From NCBI GenBank assembly GCA_028023455.1, contig JAQFVV010000023.1, forward strand, positions 1,665,501-1,729,500: a stretch of 64,000 bases of DNA, written 5' to 3'. The translations under genes were made by a program, and so were the position numbers. The notes under the pieces were generated by a model, which was not told the origin of the DNA, made no database searches, and saw nothing but the letters and a program-made list of their open reading frames with translations. The DNA comes from Epiperipatus broadwayi. Its lineage: Eukaryota; Onychophora; Udeonychophora; Euonychophora; Peripatidae. Of this stretch, positions 12,776 to 24,022 are shown in pieces (position 1 is the first letter of the stretch; the number at the start of each line of letters is the position of its first letter).

Positions 12776-14515
12776 TTATTATTATTGTCTTACAGCACAT
12801 TTGTTTGGAGTCCCATACACATAGATATTATTTTTATTGATTTTAGTCTATGGAAAACATCAATTGTTTGATCTGTTATATCTTTCTTATTATTGTTAAA
12901 AAAATTTTTATAAATCAATAAATTTAGAGTTGATTTAAAATCATGTGAATCTGTCTAATTATTTCTTTTGAATGTGCAAGATAATTTTAGTACTTAAAAT
13001 ATGATTCAAGATCAAACCCATCTTGTTAAGTAAAATATAATAAGATATATGTATATATTTTATACATCATTTTTAAATCCAATTACATATAAATTTTACA
13101 TTTGTTACTACATTTAAATATTTTTTTACTTATCTAAGTCAATATTACTAGTAGAAATAATTTCATTAGTTCAGAGTTGATTATTTATTTGCTTATCTTG
13201 TCCAGTTACAAAAATCTTCATAGATTTTTATTTTCTCATTAGTCAAATGATCTGTTTTAATTACCTTCTTAAATTTCTTTGAAGTAGAGATCATAAATTT
13301 TATTAACTAGTAGAGAACTGAATATTATTTTTGTCTTGGATAACCACCAATTCTCATCATATATAGTTTAATTATTTTAAAATCCATTTTTTATAATCAA
13401 TTGATTGAAGATTTAAGTAGATGAATAATATCAGTGATTATAAGTCAGTGGATACTGCAAAAATGTGAAATTATCTAATAGATTTCTTGATAATAAATTC
13501 TTGTGGAGTGTTTCATTTTAGAATATAACAAGAAATAATTGCATGTTGATCGAATGTATGGTATGAATGAAATGTTTATATTATATTTAACATTTTATTA
13601 AAATAGATATAAAACTGAGCAAAGGTTTATTTCATTTAAACATTATAAATATTTTGTAGTTTAGAAAGCTTCTCAAAATGTAATTATAATTATTTAGAAA
13701 CCAATTGATTTAAATAGAATGTTATTAAAGTAAATTTGCATTACTATAAATAATATTAGATTAGTAAAGTATGTCAGAATTTAGTTGTTTATTGGTGTGA
13801 ATTTAGTTTTATTCAATTATCAAATAAATGTCTTAAGCATACATCATTACTTAGTGAAATGGTATATGATTTCATAGTTTGTTGCAGTTTACTTTGGAAT
13901 TGTGAATAGATTTGTTGATGTCTGAGGTGATAGTCTCATTTGCTTTATTTAGTTTTAAATATAATCTGAATAAATTAGATTTTAATAGAGATTGTTAGTA
14001 TTTTATGATAGTGTAGTGGACAACTTAAATAATTATGTATGGAAAATATTATTATTGCCTAGTGTGATCAATAACTGAGCTAGATAATTTACACAGGTTT
14101 GAGTAGAATTACTATTTGTTTATGCATGTTTTCACTCTGTGATAAATAATCCAAAACATAAGGGCATTTTTATGACAAATGTTGACTGAACAAATGTAGA
14201 GATGTGGTGAGATAGAAAATCCATTATCATTGTAACAAAGTAGCTACCCAATGCTAGCCAATGATGATCATGTACAAATGGCAATTATTATAAAATGCCA
14301 AATCAACTTTAGGATTTTCATAAAATGACATTCCACATTCAGATAGATCTTAATTATTATAAATGACATCTCAATTTTGAGACATAGTAAAGTTTTTTTA
14401 TATTATCAATCTATATTATAATCAGTAGTTCATTATAAAATGACTACCAATGATTGGGCTATGTTCTATTCAGATTAGATCGATCATTTCCCCAGCATCA
14501 TCATTTTTTATCATG
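12776..14515. other. A+T-rich sequence, no gene seen
   Basis: No coding frame of note. Around 14270-14450 a motif of the type TATAAAATGNC recurs four times about 50-90 bases apart, a possible degenerate tandem repeat. Confidence 0.45.
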
Positions 14516-14518
14516 TTA

Positions 14519-14608
14519 CAATATATATATATATATGATAAACAAAAATGCAAGTTTGTAACTTTAACTCATTTATTATGTTACAATATATATATATATA
14601 TATATATG
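14519..14608. repeat. Paired ACA(AT)n microsatellites
   Basis: Two (AT)n tracts, each preceded by ATGTTACA, are separated by about 45 bases. They share the ACAATATAT edge found at other microsatellites in the window. Confidence 0.6.
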
Positions 14609-14659
14609 TTTTCATTAGTTAGATATATAAAGATCATATTTTGCAGATCCAACCAGCTA

Positions 14660-14760
14660 ATATTTTAATTAGATATTCCAAAAATTTTGACTTGATATTT
14701 TCCAGTTGAGAGCTTGTATGATCAAGTCAAAACGTTGGAATATCTAATTAAAATCTTACC
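14660..14760. repeat. Inverted repeat hairpin, Penelope-like tail
   Basis: TTTTAATTAGATATTCCAA..TTTTGACTTGAT at 14660-14697 is the reverse complement of 14720-14756, with a ~22-base spacer. The right arm contains CAAAACGTTGGAATATC after a small stem (CTTG/CAAG), reminiscent of the hammerhead-derived end of Penelope-like elements, but the core is degenerate. It is most likely a fragment of an inverted-copy Penelope tail. Confidence 0.45.
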
Positions 14761-14799
14761 AGATAAACCTGAAAAATGTCTTTTATATATATAAAGACA

Positions 14800-16568
14800 T
14801 ATTATTTCCCTAAGAAAGTAATAAATAAAAATAATAGTTTCATAATTAAACCCTCCATTTAATCTGATTGAAATAAACATAATATTAATATTATTCACAT
14901 AATACATTCAAGCCCTGATTTAAGCATGGTCAGTGAGAGGTGGTGTATATAGAAATACACTCTAAACTTAAGTTTTTTAAACTCTTACTGGTGAGCGAGT
15001 GCATGGAGATTTATAATATTTAAGAAATAGCGCATTATCAGAGTTTGACTTTTGCTTTAATAATTTCAAATTTTTCAGCATATTCCATGGTAGTTGCATT
15101 AAAAATACAACAATGAACTAAATTTACTTTACAGCAAGGAAGAATCAAGATAGCAGCATCTAAAAATTAAGAATTAATTAATATTGCTGAATCCATATAA
15201 AATAAATCAGAAATTGTGTAAAATTTTTATAAATTTCTGATCTTAAAATGGCTTCCATACTAGAAGCTAGTGATTTACCAGTATGTTTGACTGTATAATC
15301 TGATAGTTTGATGGACTGACAATATGAAGTGAAGGTGTTCTAAAAACCCTGAATCACTGGTGGATGTCCATTCTATTAAGAAACTGATATGTCTCTGAAT
15401 AAACAAAGTCAAATCTCTAGACTGTATATTCCTAAATTGTGGAAGAAAGAATAGAAATTGCTTATGAAGTGTCAATTGCTACTTGGTAGCAAGTTGTGCA
15501 ATAAACCATTAAAAATCCATGATATAAATAAAACACAAAATTTCATAACTAGTAAAAAAAATTTAGATATATCATATGCGTATATTTTTTGAAAGTTTTA
15601 AGTAAAACTGTTTATTATATAATCTGTTTAAAGCATAAGCAATTGAGTTTAGTAAATTTGTAACAGTTAAAATGTTACATTAAAACTTTAATATTTTGTG
15701 TTCCTTCATACATATGTTTTTCTTTTTGAAAATGTTTTTTTTTTTTAAGTTTGTGTCATTTACCTATATATTTCTTCAATAACTACTATCATCCATAACA
15801 GGTATTTTTTGATGATGAAAAACATATTGCAAATAATTGAAATATTAAGTAATCATTTAGAACCGATTGACAACATCTAGAGCATACATAGATATTCTTT
15901 GTATTATATATGGATGTAAGTTTCACATTATTTTGTTGTAGTGTTATATTTTTGATAAGCTTAAATTATTTCTTAACTTAAACTTGATTAATTCTCAATT
16001 TTCTCATATATTCTGTATCTGGATGTACATTGTGTATAATTTGTCTGACCATTGCTCTCATAGGAATCATGTTCTGTGTGCTAAATTAAAAAAATCTAGA
16101 GTTGCAAGTTGAAATAATTTTAAGGATATCAGGATTGGATTTCATGTAAAACCAATCACTCTTTAATACTAGATAGTGATGCTCTCATGGAAAATACGAG
16201 TTAATTCATTAATTATAAGTGAATTGGTGTCCATCCTTAATGATAAGGTAAATCAATTTTTAGACAATAATATTCATTACAAAAAAATTGCTTTTTTTTT
16301 AAGAAAAAAGATTGTTTCTATTCATTTTTTTAAGATATAAAGAATCACGATATATATATATATTGTGCCATTACAATTTAGTCACTAGCTAAATTTATAG
16401 TAATGTGCATGTAAGAAAATGTAAAACCAAAATCATCATCACATTTTTATATAACAATAAATGAGGCTGTAGGGCATCCAAGTTTAAACCCTACAAGATC
16501 CAGTTTTAAAAGCTTTAGACAGAAAGAGAGTGGGTCAACAATTATATTCTTTATTTGTTTGTGTGTTG
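14800..16568. other. A+T-rich sequence, no gene seen
   Basis: No recognisable coding region. An (AT)n tract followed by ATTGTGCC lies at about 16351-16370. The last ~100 bases before the gap are slightly less A+T-rich and contain AAGTTTAAACCCTAC, of unknown origin. Confidence 0.45.
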
Positions 16569-17068
16569 NNNNNNNNNNNNNNNNNNNNNNNNNNNNNNNN
16601 NNNNNNNNNNNNNNNNNNNNNNNNNNNNNNNNNNNNNNNNNNNNNNNNNNNNNNNNNNNNNNNNNNNNNNNNNNNNNNNNNNNNNNNNNNNNNNNNNNNN
16701 NNNNNNNNNNNNNNNNNNNNNNNNNNNNNNNNNNNNNNNNNNNNNNNNNNNNNNNNNNNNNNNNNNNNNNNNNNNNNNNNNNNNNNNNNNNNNNNNNNNN
16801 NNNNNNNNNNNNNNNNNNNNNNNNNNNNNNNNNNNNNNNNNNNNNNNNNNNNNNNNNNNNNNNNNNNNNNNNNNNNNNNNNNNNNNNNNNNNNNNNNNNN
16901 NNNNNNNNNNNNNNNNNNNNNNNNNNNNNNNNNNNNNNNNNNNNNNNNNNNNNNNNNNNNNNNNNNNNNNNNNNNNNNNNNNNNNNNNNNNNNNNNNNNN
17001 NNNNNNNNNNNNNNNNNNNNNNNNNNNNNNNNNNNNNNNNNNNNNNNNNNNNNNNNNNNNNNNNNNNN
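16569..17068. other. Assembly gap of 500 N
   Basis: Exactly 500 unknown bases, probably a placeholder length. It hides the first ~22 bases of the adjacent 5' LTR and the left insertion site. Collapse or mis-joining at the LTR is a plausible cause, since a second, nearly identical LTR lies 3.3 kb away. Confidence 0.98.
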
Positions 17069-18782
17069 AGAGCAATGGTCCGCCTAAAGTTACAAAAGAA
17101 ATGGGTATATATATATTACTAATACTATTAGCTAATAAAGTTACTAATAATCGGAAATATTAATATTTAATGGTGATGGGAATATTTTAATATTAACCGT
17201 ATATTATTCATATATTTATTTAGAGGTAGTTGTTAGACTATAAAAGAAAGAAAGAAAAAAATAAATAAATAAACATCGTAGAACTCGTGTTTTGTTGGGG
17301 TGTTTGTGGCATGCGAATGTATATATGTGCGTGATTAATGTATTTCGAGTGGATAGCAAATTGGAACAAAACGAGATCCGTCTGAAATGCGAATGTATTT
17401 TGATGCGATGGCGACCGCAATGACGCAGTCATGGTCTATTCGGATGACGCAACCAGGGAATTTCGCCGGAGGGGATCACGAAAATGGAGGAGAAAGGACG
17501 AGAAGAAAAAGGATATAAAAGAAAATAGAGAGGGGATAAGAGTCTTCTTGCACGGGTCCAGAAAGTAATCAGAATAAAAGTGTATCATGCATCGAGTGGG
17601 GTAAAAACCTCAACTTGACAGGCGATGAAGGCCTGCCCCACAGTCCAGAAGGTGCTGCAAGGAAGAAAATCAAAGAACGCCGAATTCCGGTCATCGACGG
17701 CAAAGAATAGTGATCGCTACGGAGAAATGAACCACGAGATCATCCAGCTATAGAGCCTTTATCATCGTAACCCATGCTTTTGGAATATTGAGGTAACGTG
17801 AACTTTATCAATTGCCTATTGAATTGCTATTACCACACAATCCGAGTGTTAAACGGATTGTGTCATCCATTGGAACTTTGGAATAATTTAATTTTCTATG
17901 ATTAAAACCTGTTTTAATAAAACGTACCAACTACAAAGTCCGTGGAGGCAGTTTAATAGACGAACAATATTAATGTGTTTTGTGGGGCCTATCAAAATCC
18001 AAAGAATAATTTACTTAATCCGTACATGTATGCGTATGCTATAACATTCAATGAAACACGAGTTATAAATAATGGGGGGTGGGTCAACTAAATGAATTTT
18101 AATATTTTCTTTTGTTGTATAATAAATTGTTTTACATTAAAAATATCTTTGGAATATTTTTCTTTCGCTTTGTATTTATATTATGTCAATCAAATTCATA
18201 GTTAGGGGGCTAAAAATGTCATAATTAAAATAAAACGTATGCTCTACCTTGAATAACCAGCTTATAGAACTTTAGTATAGGGTAGCGAGCGCACTCCTCC
18301 GAAATTAGACGAGAACTTCACTCTGCGCAGGGAAAACTAATCGATAAGATTGGATTTTTAAATCGATTTAGTTATTAAATATACAATTGATTAAGGATAT
18401 TAATCCACTTCCAATTAAAGACAGTAGTGTCGGAATCCCTAATTCCCGTCCACGGTCTATTGACCACCACTCCCTGAGATGAGCTAGGCTAATGAACCCC
18501 ACCCCTTTTCTTATTTACCGCGAAGGTAAAACGACAGCAAATATTTATTGAGTCGCTATCGGGGTTTATTCTGCATTTATAAAGTCCCGCGGTGTAATTC
18601 TTATTTGCTCATCGCGAATAGGTTTGGCGCTTGGAAGCAAACACGCTATCCATAAATATGCCCGGGAATCATGCAGAGACAAAATGAATTCATATATCTA
18701 TAAGGTTAAATCTTAAGTTAACTAGAGCCAATCCTATGAATTTATTAATACGACCCTTCAGCGGGCGAAGCGGTTCGTTATA
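17069..18782 (+). repeat. 5' LTR (first ~22 bases in gap)
   Basis: This matches the 3' LTR from its base 20415 onward. It contains TATAAAA at 17514-17520, followed by a G/A-rich leader, and AATAAA at 17916-17921, which are plausible U3/R promoter and polyadenylation signals. It ends in GTTATA, matching the inverted TGTAAC start of the 3' LTR. Differences from the 3' LTR include a shorter A-run near 17256, TCAGAA versus AGAGAA near 17565, and a handful of single substitutions. Confidence 0.85.
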
Positions 18783-18784
18783 AC

Positions 18785-18802
18785 TGGACGCCGCAACTGT
18801 GG
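18785..18802 (+). promoter_or_regulatory. Candidate primer binding site
   Basis: TGGACGCCGCAACTGTGG begins two bases after the LTR end. It starts with the TGG expected to pair with a tRNA 3' CCA. I could not match it to a specific tRNA. Confidence 0.5.
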
Positions 18803-19421
18803 GGCCTCTGGAGAGCGAGGGGGAATAGGAAGATAGTAGAAGGGTCAAATAAAAGAGGGCGCAACGACCAGTGGATTTGACACGAAGTCGGGATAGTGAG
18901 CAAAACTCCGATACTTTCACGCATTTTACAAGGTTAAAGAAAAGAAAAACGGCGAATGATTTAATAAAAATTTTTTTTTTCCCAGCGTAGATTTTTTTTT
19001 ATTATTGTAAAATTTTTTTTTTTGTTAAAAAGAAAAAAAAAGGGAAAAGACGAATGGAATATAGACATGTTAGAGCAATAACACTGAGCCGTATTAATAT
19101 GCTGGAAATGGATATATATATAGTCGCGTACGTTATCCGAGTTATTAATAAAAACTACCGCTAACCCTAATGGTTTTCGGAGGTCTAAATAGAGACATAT
19201 AAACTATACGCGAACTCGTGCGCAATTATAAATTTTTTTTTCTTCTCTTGGTTGGAGGTGCGATAATAAAAGAATGGGAAATACGATGTAACAGCACATG
19301 GAAGCGTAGCACTATAGAGTAAAAGGACAGAAAGCAACAGCACTGGATGGGGGGGGCGAGGTAGTCAGAGCCTGTCAAGATAAGCTAGCATAGAAGTAAT
19401 TAACATTAGCGATAGCCAACC
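18803..19421 (+). other. Leader region of the gag-only element
   Basis: About 620 bases lie between the candidate primer binding site and the gag start. They are non-coding, with poly-T and poly-A runs near 18968-19032 and a G-run (GGGGGGG) near 19350. A long structured leader would be the expected place for dimerisation and packaging signals, but none can be identified by eye. Confidence 0.5.
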
Positions 19422-20324
19422 ATGGAAACTCGGTCTAAGGGAAAAACGGACGAGGGAGGGGAAGAAAAGGGAGAGATGATGAGAATGATGGAAGGAATTA
19501 TGAAGAAACTAGAAGATATTGAGACACGATTGAAGAAAATAGAAGACGAAATGGAGGGAAGAAAAGGGAGTGTGACGAGCGAGCAGGGCGAGGCCGAAGA
19601 GGGGATGGGAAAGCCAGGAGTAAAAGAGGCAAGACTAGCACCTAATAAAGAAGAGAGTGTGAAATATGCGCCTGCGCCGGGCCACGTTAACTCATTGGTG
19701 AGAATCCGACCTTTCTCAGGGGAAGTGGGGGAGGCGCCAACTGAACATTTAAAGAGCCTGACGAGATATTACCAAGTGAACCCCATGGACGAAAACAGCA
19801 AACTGGCTGTTGCCTGTAGCAATCTCACAGGACACGCACAATCATGGTGGGACTCACTGTTCAAACCTCCGACCACATTTCAAAGATATCAGAAGGAACT
19901 AACGGACGTCTTTTGGTCGGAGGATCGGCAGGAGATGGTACGTTATCGAATTATGCAGGAGAAATACACGGAAGAGAAACGAGAAAGTTTCACGCAGTTC
20001 TTCCATCGCCAGGTGGCGCAACTCCGAACGTTAAACGCTTGTAGGTTGACAGAGGTTGGGATCATTAGGATCATAAGGCAAAATATGCCAATGAGGGTCG
20101 AGCAGATCATGTTGGGAACGGGAAAGACGTCGATAGAAGGAATGGCCGAGGTACTTACGGGCGTGGATATAAGTACTCACAATTACGGGTTCGATCCGGG
20201 GAAAGGAAACCTGGATATCCGCAAGAGATGGGAAACTGAGGCTAAGACAAGAGGGAAACTCGACTCCGAGACGGCCAGACCGCCTGGGAAGCCCTACCCC
20301 AGCGGGAATCGAGCGCCGGATTAA
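19422..20324 (+). CDS. Retrotransposon Gag (capsid-type) protein
   Basis: A 300-codon intact ORF starting at ATG (CCATGG context). Residues ~20-60 are highly charged with heptad spacing (MEGIMKKLEDIETRLKKIED), a likely coiled coil. Residues ~88-255 resemble the retrotransposon gag capsid fold: a PFSGE start, H..SL..Y, L.G.A..WWDSL near 135-146, then a helical second half containing ESFTQFFHRQ and IRQNMP. The C-terminus is basic and proline-rich, with no CCHC zinc knuckle, so the nucleocapsid part is absent or was lost together with pol. It would form particles that package the element RNA. Codon use and G+C differ sharply from the flanking DNA. Gag assignment is fairly secure; the clade (Ty3/gypsy-like) is inference. 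Confidence 0.8.
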   Translation: METRSKGKTDEGGEEKGEMMRMMEGIMKKLEDIETRLKKIEDEMEGRKGSVTSEQGEAEEGMGKPGVKEARLAPNKEESVKYAPAPGHVNSLVRIRPFSGEVGEAPTEHLKSLTRYYQVNPMDENSKLAVACSNLTGHAQSWWDSLFKPPTTFQRYQKELTDVFWSEDRQEMVRYRIMQEKYTEEKRESFTQFFHRQVAQLRTLNACRLTEVGIIRIIRQNMPMRVEQIMLGTGKTSIEGMAEVLTGVDISTHNYGFDPGKGNLDIRKRWETEAKTRGKLDSETARPPGKPYPSGNRAPD

Positions 20325-20392
20325 CGGAGGCTCCAAGTAAGAGCCTGTCAAACCCATAGTGCGTGTTTGAAGGCTTCCGAACGGGGGGGCAT
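20325..20392 (+). other. Gag 3' tail and candidate polypurine tract
   Basis: Only 68 bases separate the gag stop from the 3' LTR, which leaves no room for pol. GAACGGGGGGG near 20379-20389, immediately before CATTGTAAC, is the best polypurine candidate, though a short CAT interrupts it. Confidence 0.45.
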
Positions 20393-22126
20393 TGTAACAA
20401 GGTGCGGACTGAGGAGAGCGATGGTCCGCCTAAAGTTACAAAAGAAATGGGTATATATATATTACTAATACTATTAGCTAATAAAGTTACCAATAATCGG
20501 AAATATTAATATTTAATGGTGATGGGAATATTTTAATATTAACCGTATATTATTCATATATTTATTTAGAGGTAGTTGTTAGACTATAAAAGAAAGAAAG
20601 AAAAAAAAATAAATAAACATCGTAGAACTCGTGTTTTGTTGGGGTGTTTGTGGCATGCGAATGTATATATGTGCGTGATTAATGTATTTCGAGTGGATAG
20701 CAAATTGGAACAAAACGAGATCCGTCTGAAATGCGAATGTATTTTGATGCGATGGCGACCGCAATGACGCAGTCATGGTCTATTCGGATGACGCAACCAG
20801 GGAATTTCGCCGGAGGGGATCACGAAAATGGAGGAGAAAGGACGAGAAGAAAAAGGATATAAAAGAAAATAGAGAGGGGATAAGAGTCTTCTTGCACGGG
20901 TCCAGAAAGTAAAGAGAATAAAAGTGTATCATGCATCGAGTGGGGTAAAAACCTCAACTTGACAGGCGATGAAGGCCTGCCCCACAGTCCAGAAGGTGCT
21001 GCAAGGAAGAAAATCAAAGAACGCCGAATTCCGGTCATCGACGGCAAAGAATAGTGATCGCTACGGAGAAATGAACCACGAGATCATCCAGCTATAGAGC
21101 CTTTATCATCGTAACCCATGCTTTTGGAATATTGAGGTAACGTGAACTTTATCAATTGCCTATTGAATTGCTATTACCACACAATCCGAGTGTTAAACGG
21201 ATTGTGTCATCCATTGGAACTTTGGAATAATTTAATTTTCTATGATTAAAATCTGTTTTAATAAAACGTACCAACTACAAAGTCCGTGGAGGCAGTTTAA
21301 TAGACGAACAATATTGATGTGTCTTGTGGGGCCTATCAAAATCCAAAGAATACTTTACTTAATCCGTACATGTATGCGTATGCTATAACATTCAATGAAA
21401 CACGAGTTATAAATAATGGGGGGTGGGTCAACTAAATGAATTTTAATATTTTCTTTTTGTTGTATAATAAATTGTTTTACATTAAAAATATCTTTGGAAT
21501 ATTTTTCTTTCGCTTTGTATTTATATTATGTCAATCAAATTCATAGTTAGGGGGCTAAAATGTCATAATTAAAATAAAACGTATGCTCTACCTTGAATAA
21601 CCAGCTTATAGAACTTTAGTATAGGGTAGCGAGCGCACTCCTCCGAAATTAGACGAGAACTTCACTCTGCGCAGGGAAAACTAATCGATAAGATTGGATT
21701 TTTAAATCGATTTAGTTATTAAATATACAATTGATTAAGGATATTAATCCACTTCCAATTAAAGACAGTAGTGTCGGAATCCCTAATTCCCGTCCACGGT
21801 CTATTGACCACCACTCCCTGAGATGAGCTAGGCTAATGAACCCCACCCCTTTTCTTATTTACCGCGAAGGTAAAACGACAGCAAATATTTATTGAGTCGC
21901 TATCGGGGTTTATTCTGCATTTATAAAGTCCCGCGGTGTAATTCTTATTTGCTCATCGCGAATAGGTTTGGCGCTTGGAAGCAAACACGCTATCCATAAA
22001 TATGCCCGGGAATCATGCAGAGACAAAATGAATTCATATATCTATAAGGTTAAATCTTAAGTTAACTAGAGCCAATCCTATGAATTTATTAATACGACCC
22101 TTCAGCGGGCGAAGCGGTTCGTTATA
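20393..22126 (+). repeat. 3' LTR, complete
   Basis: About 1734 bp, starting TGTAAC and ending GTTATA (imperfect terminal inverted bases). It contains TATAAAA at 20858-20864 and AATAAA at 21260-21265. It is near-identical to the 5' LTR. Short open frames on either strand recur in both LTRs and are not genes. Confidence 0.85.
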
Positions 22127-24022
22127 ATATATATTGTACCAGTATGAAATGAAGTGTGGGTATATAGATTGGGTTGCCTGTGAGGTAGAGAATCTATTGA
22201 AATTAAGTAAATAGTTTAATCAAACATAGAATTAACCTAAATAAAATATGACACTTTATATGTCTTATACAAATTTCCTCCCTATGTATATACCAATACA
22301 TTATTTAAAGAAATTAATTAGAGATAAGTGCTAGCTCTTAAAATATACAAAAGGACAAGGCAACTGATTTGATACTAAGTAATTTATACTTTTTGAATAT
22401 TATTTACAGTTCTATATTTTAGCTGATATTGTAATTAATCCTTAATTGAGAAATATATTAAATTAATAATAATCTATTTACAATTTGTAAATGAACTATG
22501 GAATATACATATAAAATATAATAGATGAATAAACCTCTTAAGTTGTATTGACATTAAATGTTCAGACCAATGGTGGAATAAAAACAATAGACATATATTT
22601 ATAACTAAGAGAAAATATGTACACAAGTGTGTAACTATACTCTAATAAAAGATATTAATAAATGTTTTACCTTTTTATGATTTCATCACTCTAATGAATA
22701 AAAAATCTGAATAAGTTATTATATGTCTGCATAAACTGATGAGGTTATAATTCAGAATGATCCTATTTCTCTTAATTATATTTTGATGATATCATTAATC
22801 CTAAAATAAAAGAATTAACATAAATAATTGCAAAAAGCAAATTGATTTCTGAATAGGATTTAATAATCAGGAATAGGCCTTAATTGCCTGCTAAGAATAT
22901 GTTTATTAGATGTTCCACACTAAGTAAAATATCCTATATTAGCAGAACATGAAAATGTGAAATATTATTGCAACATTTCCTTTTAGTAGATAGTGTAAAT
23001 CATGTTAGATGCCTCTGAAAATAGCCATCCATTTATTATTTATAATATACAATAAATTATATGGTATGTTGAATGTGTTTGAGCTATGGTTTTAAATATA
23101 TATTTCCATGTGGTTTTATTATCTTAATTTCTGTACAGAAAAACATTGTTTTATCCCTATGTTCTATAATGATTCTTAAATGAACAAAATACACATGAAC
23201 TGAATGTCTATTCATGAAAAACCAGCCATCAGATATGAAGTAACCCTATATGACATTACAATATTATAATCATACTTTCATATTGATATTAGATATCAAT
23301 ATTTAATATAAAATATTTATCTATATTTATTCAATTTGAATATACATTCCATGAATATTTTGGTGAAATGAAATTTGATTTAGAATGCAAGTTCTAAATG
23401 AAAAGTCGTTGTTAAACTATTACACTTTAATTTGTTTAGGAGAATAATTGAAACTTTTAAGCTTTCATGAAATAAACTTTCTTTGCACAGAACTTCATAA
23501 ATATATACATTGTTACTACCAAGATAAGATAAAGTCTGCTAAATTTTAATTTTCTTCTATGACATATGAATGTAAATAAAAATCAAATATGCCTTAAAAG
23601 AAAAAGAAGCAATATATCTTTGTTTTTATTGCCATAAATTCATGACCTGTTTTTATCTCCATCTTGTTTTATGCATGGCTTCCTTGTGATTTTTATTTAC
23701 AAAATGTTATCAAGCAATTTATTATTGTTTTTTTTTTGTTGTTGTTGTTGTTTTTGATATTATTTAAAACCTTAATCATTTTTACACATAATAGATTTAT
23801 ATAAAATTGGCATTTCTTGTTTATTCCTAATATTTCTATCAAGATGTATGACTGTTTCTATGAATATGTATGTAGATAATGGTTATTGACTTGTGAATAA
23901 AGTTAATATGTATAAAAAATTTGAACTGTGTATGACACTGTGATGACTTCTGTTTTAAGGACCTCATTTCAGTTGGACATTTGAGTGATATATTAAGTGA
24001 ACTTTTTTTTATAATATATATA
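22127..24022. other. A+T-rich sequence, no gene seen
   Basis: It opens with ATATATTGTACC, probably the pre-insertion (AT)n microsatellite. There is nothing recognisable beyond that apart from a (GTT)n-like run near 23735. Confidence 0.5.

Larger units (their letters stand above)
17069..22126 (+). mobile_element. Gag-only LTR retrotransposon (non-autonomous)
   Basis: Two long direct repeats (17069-18782 and 20393-22126) enclose about 1.6 kb holding one ORF, a gag. There is no protease, reverse transcriptase, RNase H or integrase. The LTRs differ at only about ten positions over ~1.7 kb, so the insertion is recent. It is clearly richer in G+C than both flanks. The left end is cut by the gap; the right end abuts ATATATTGTACC, so it probably landed in a TA microsatellite. 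The layout is comparable to the TR-GAG type described in plants. It would need pol proteins from another element. Confidence 0.85.

Noticed and set aside
16530-17163. Open frames across the N block
   Set aside because: They exist only because N codons were not read as stops.
20031-20357. Minus-strand frames opposite gag, and frames repeated in both LTRs (17238-17432 and 20579-20776)
   Set aside because: Shadows of gag and of the LTR sequence; present twice only because the LTR is.
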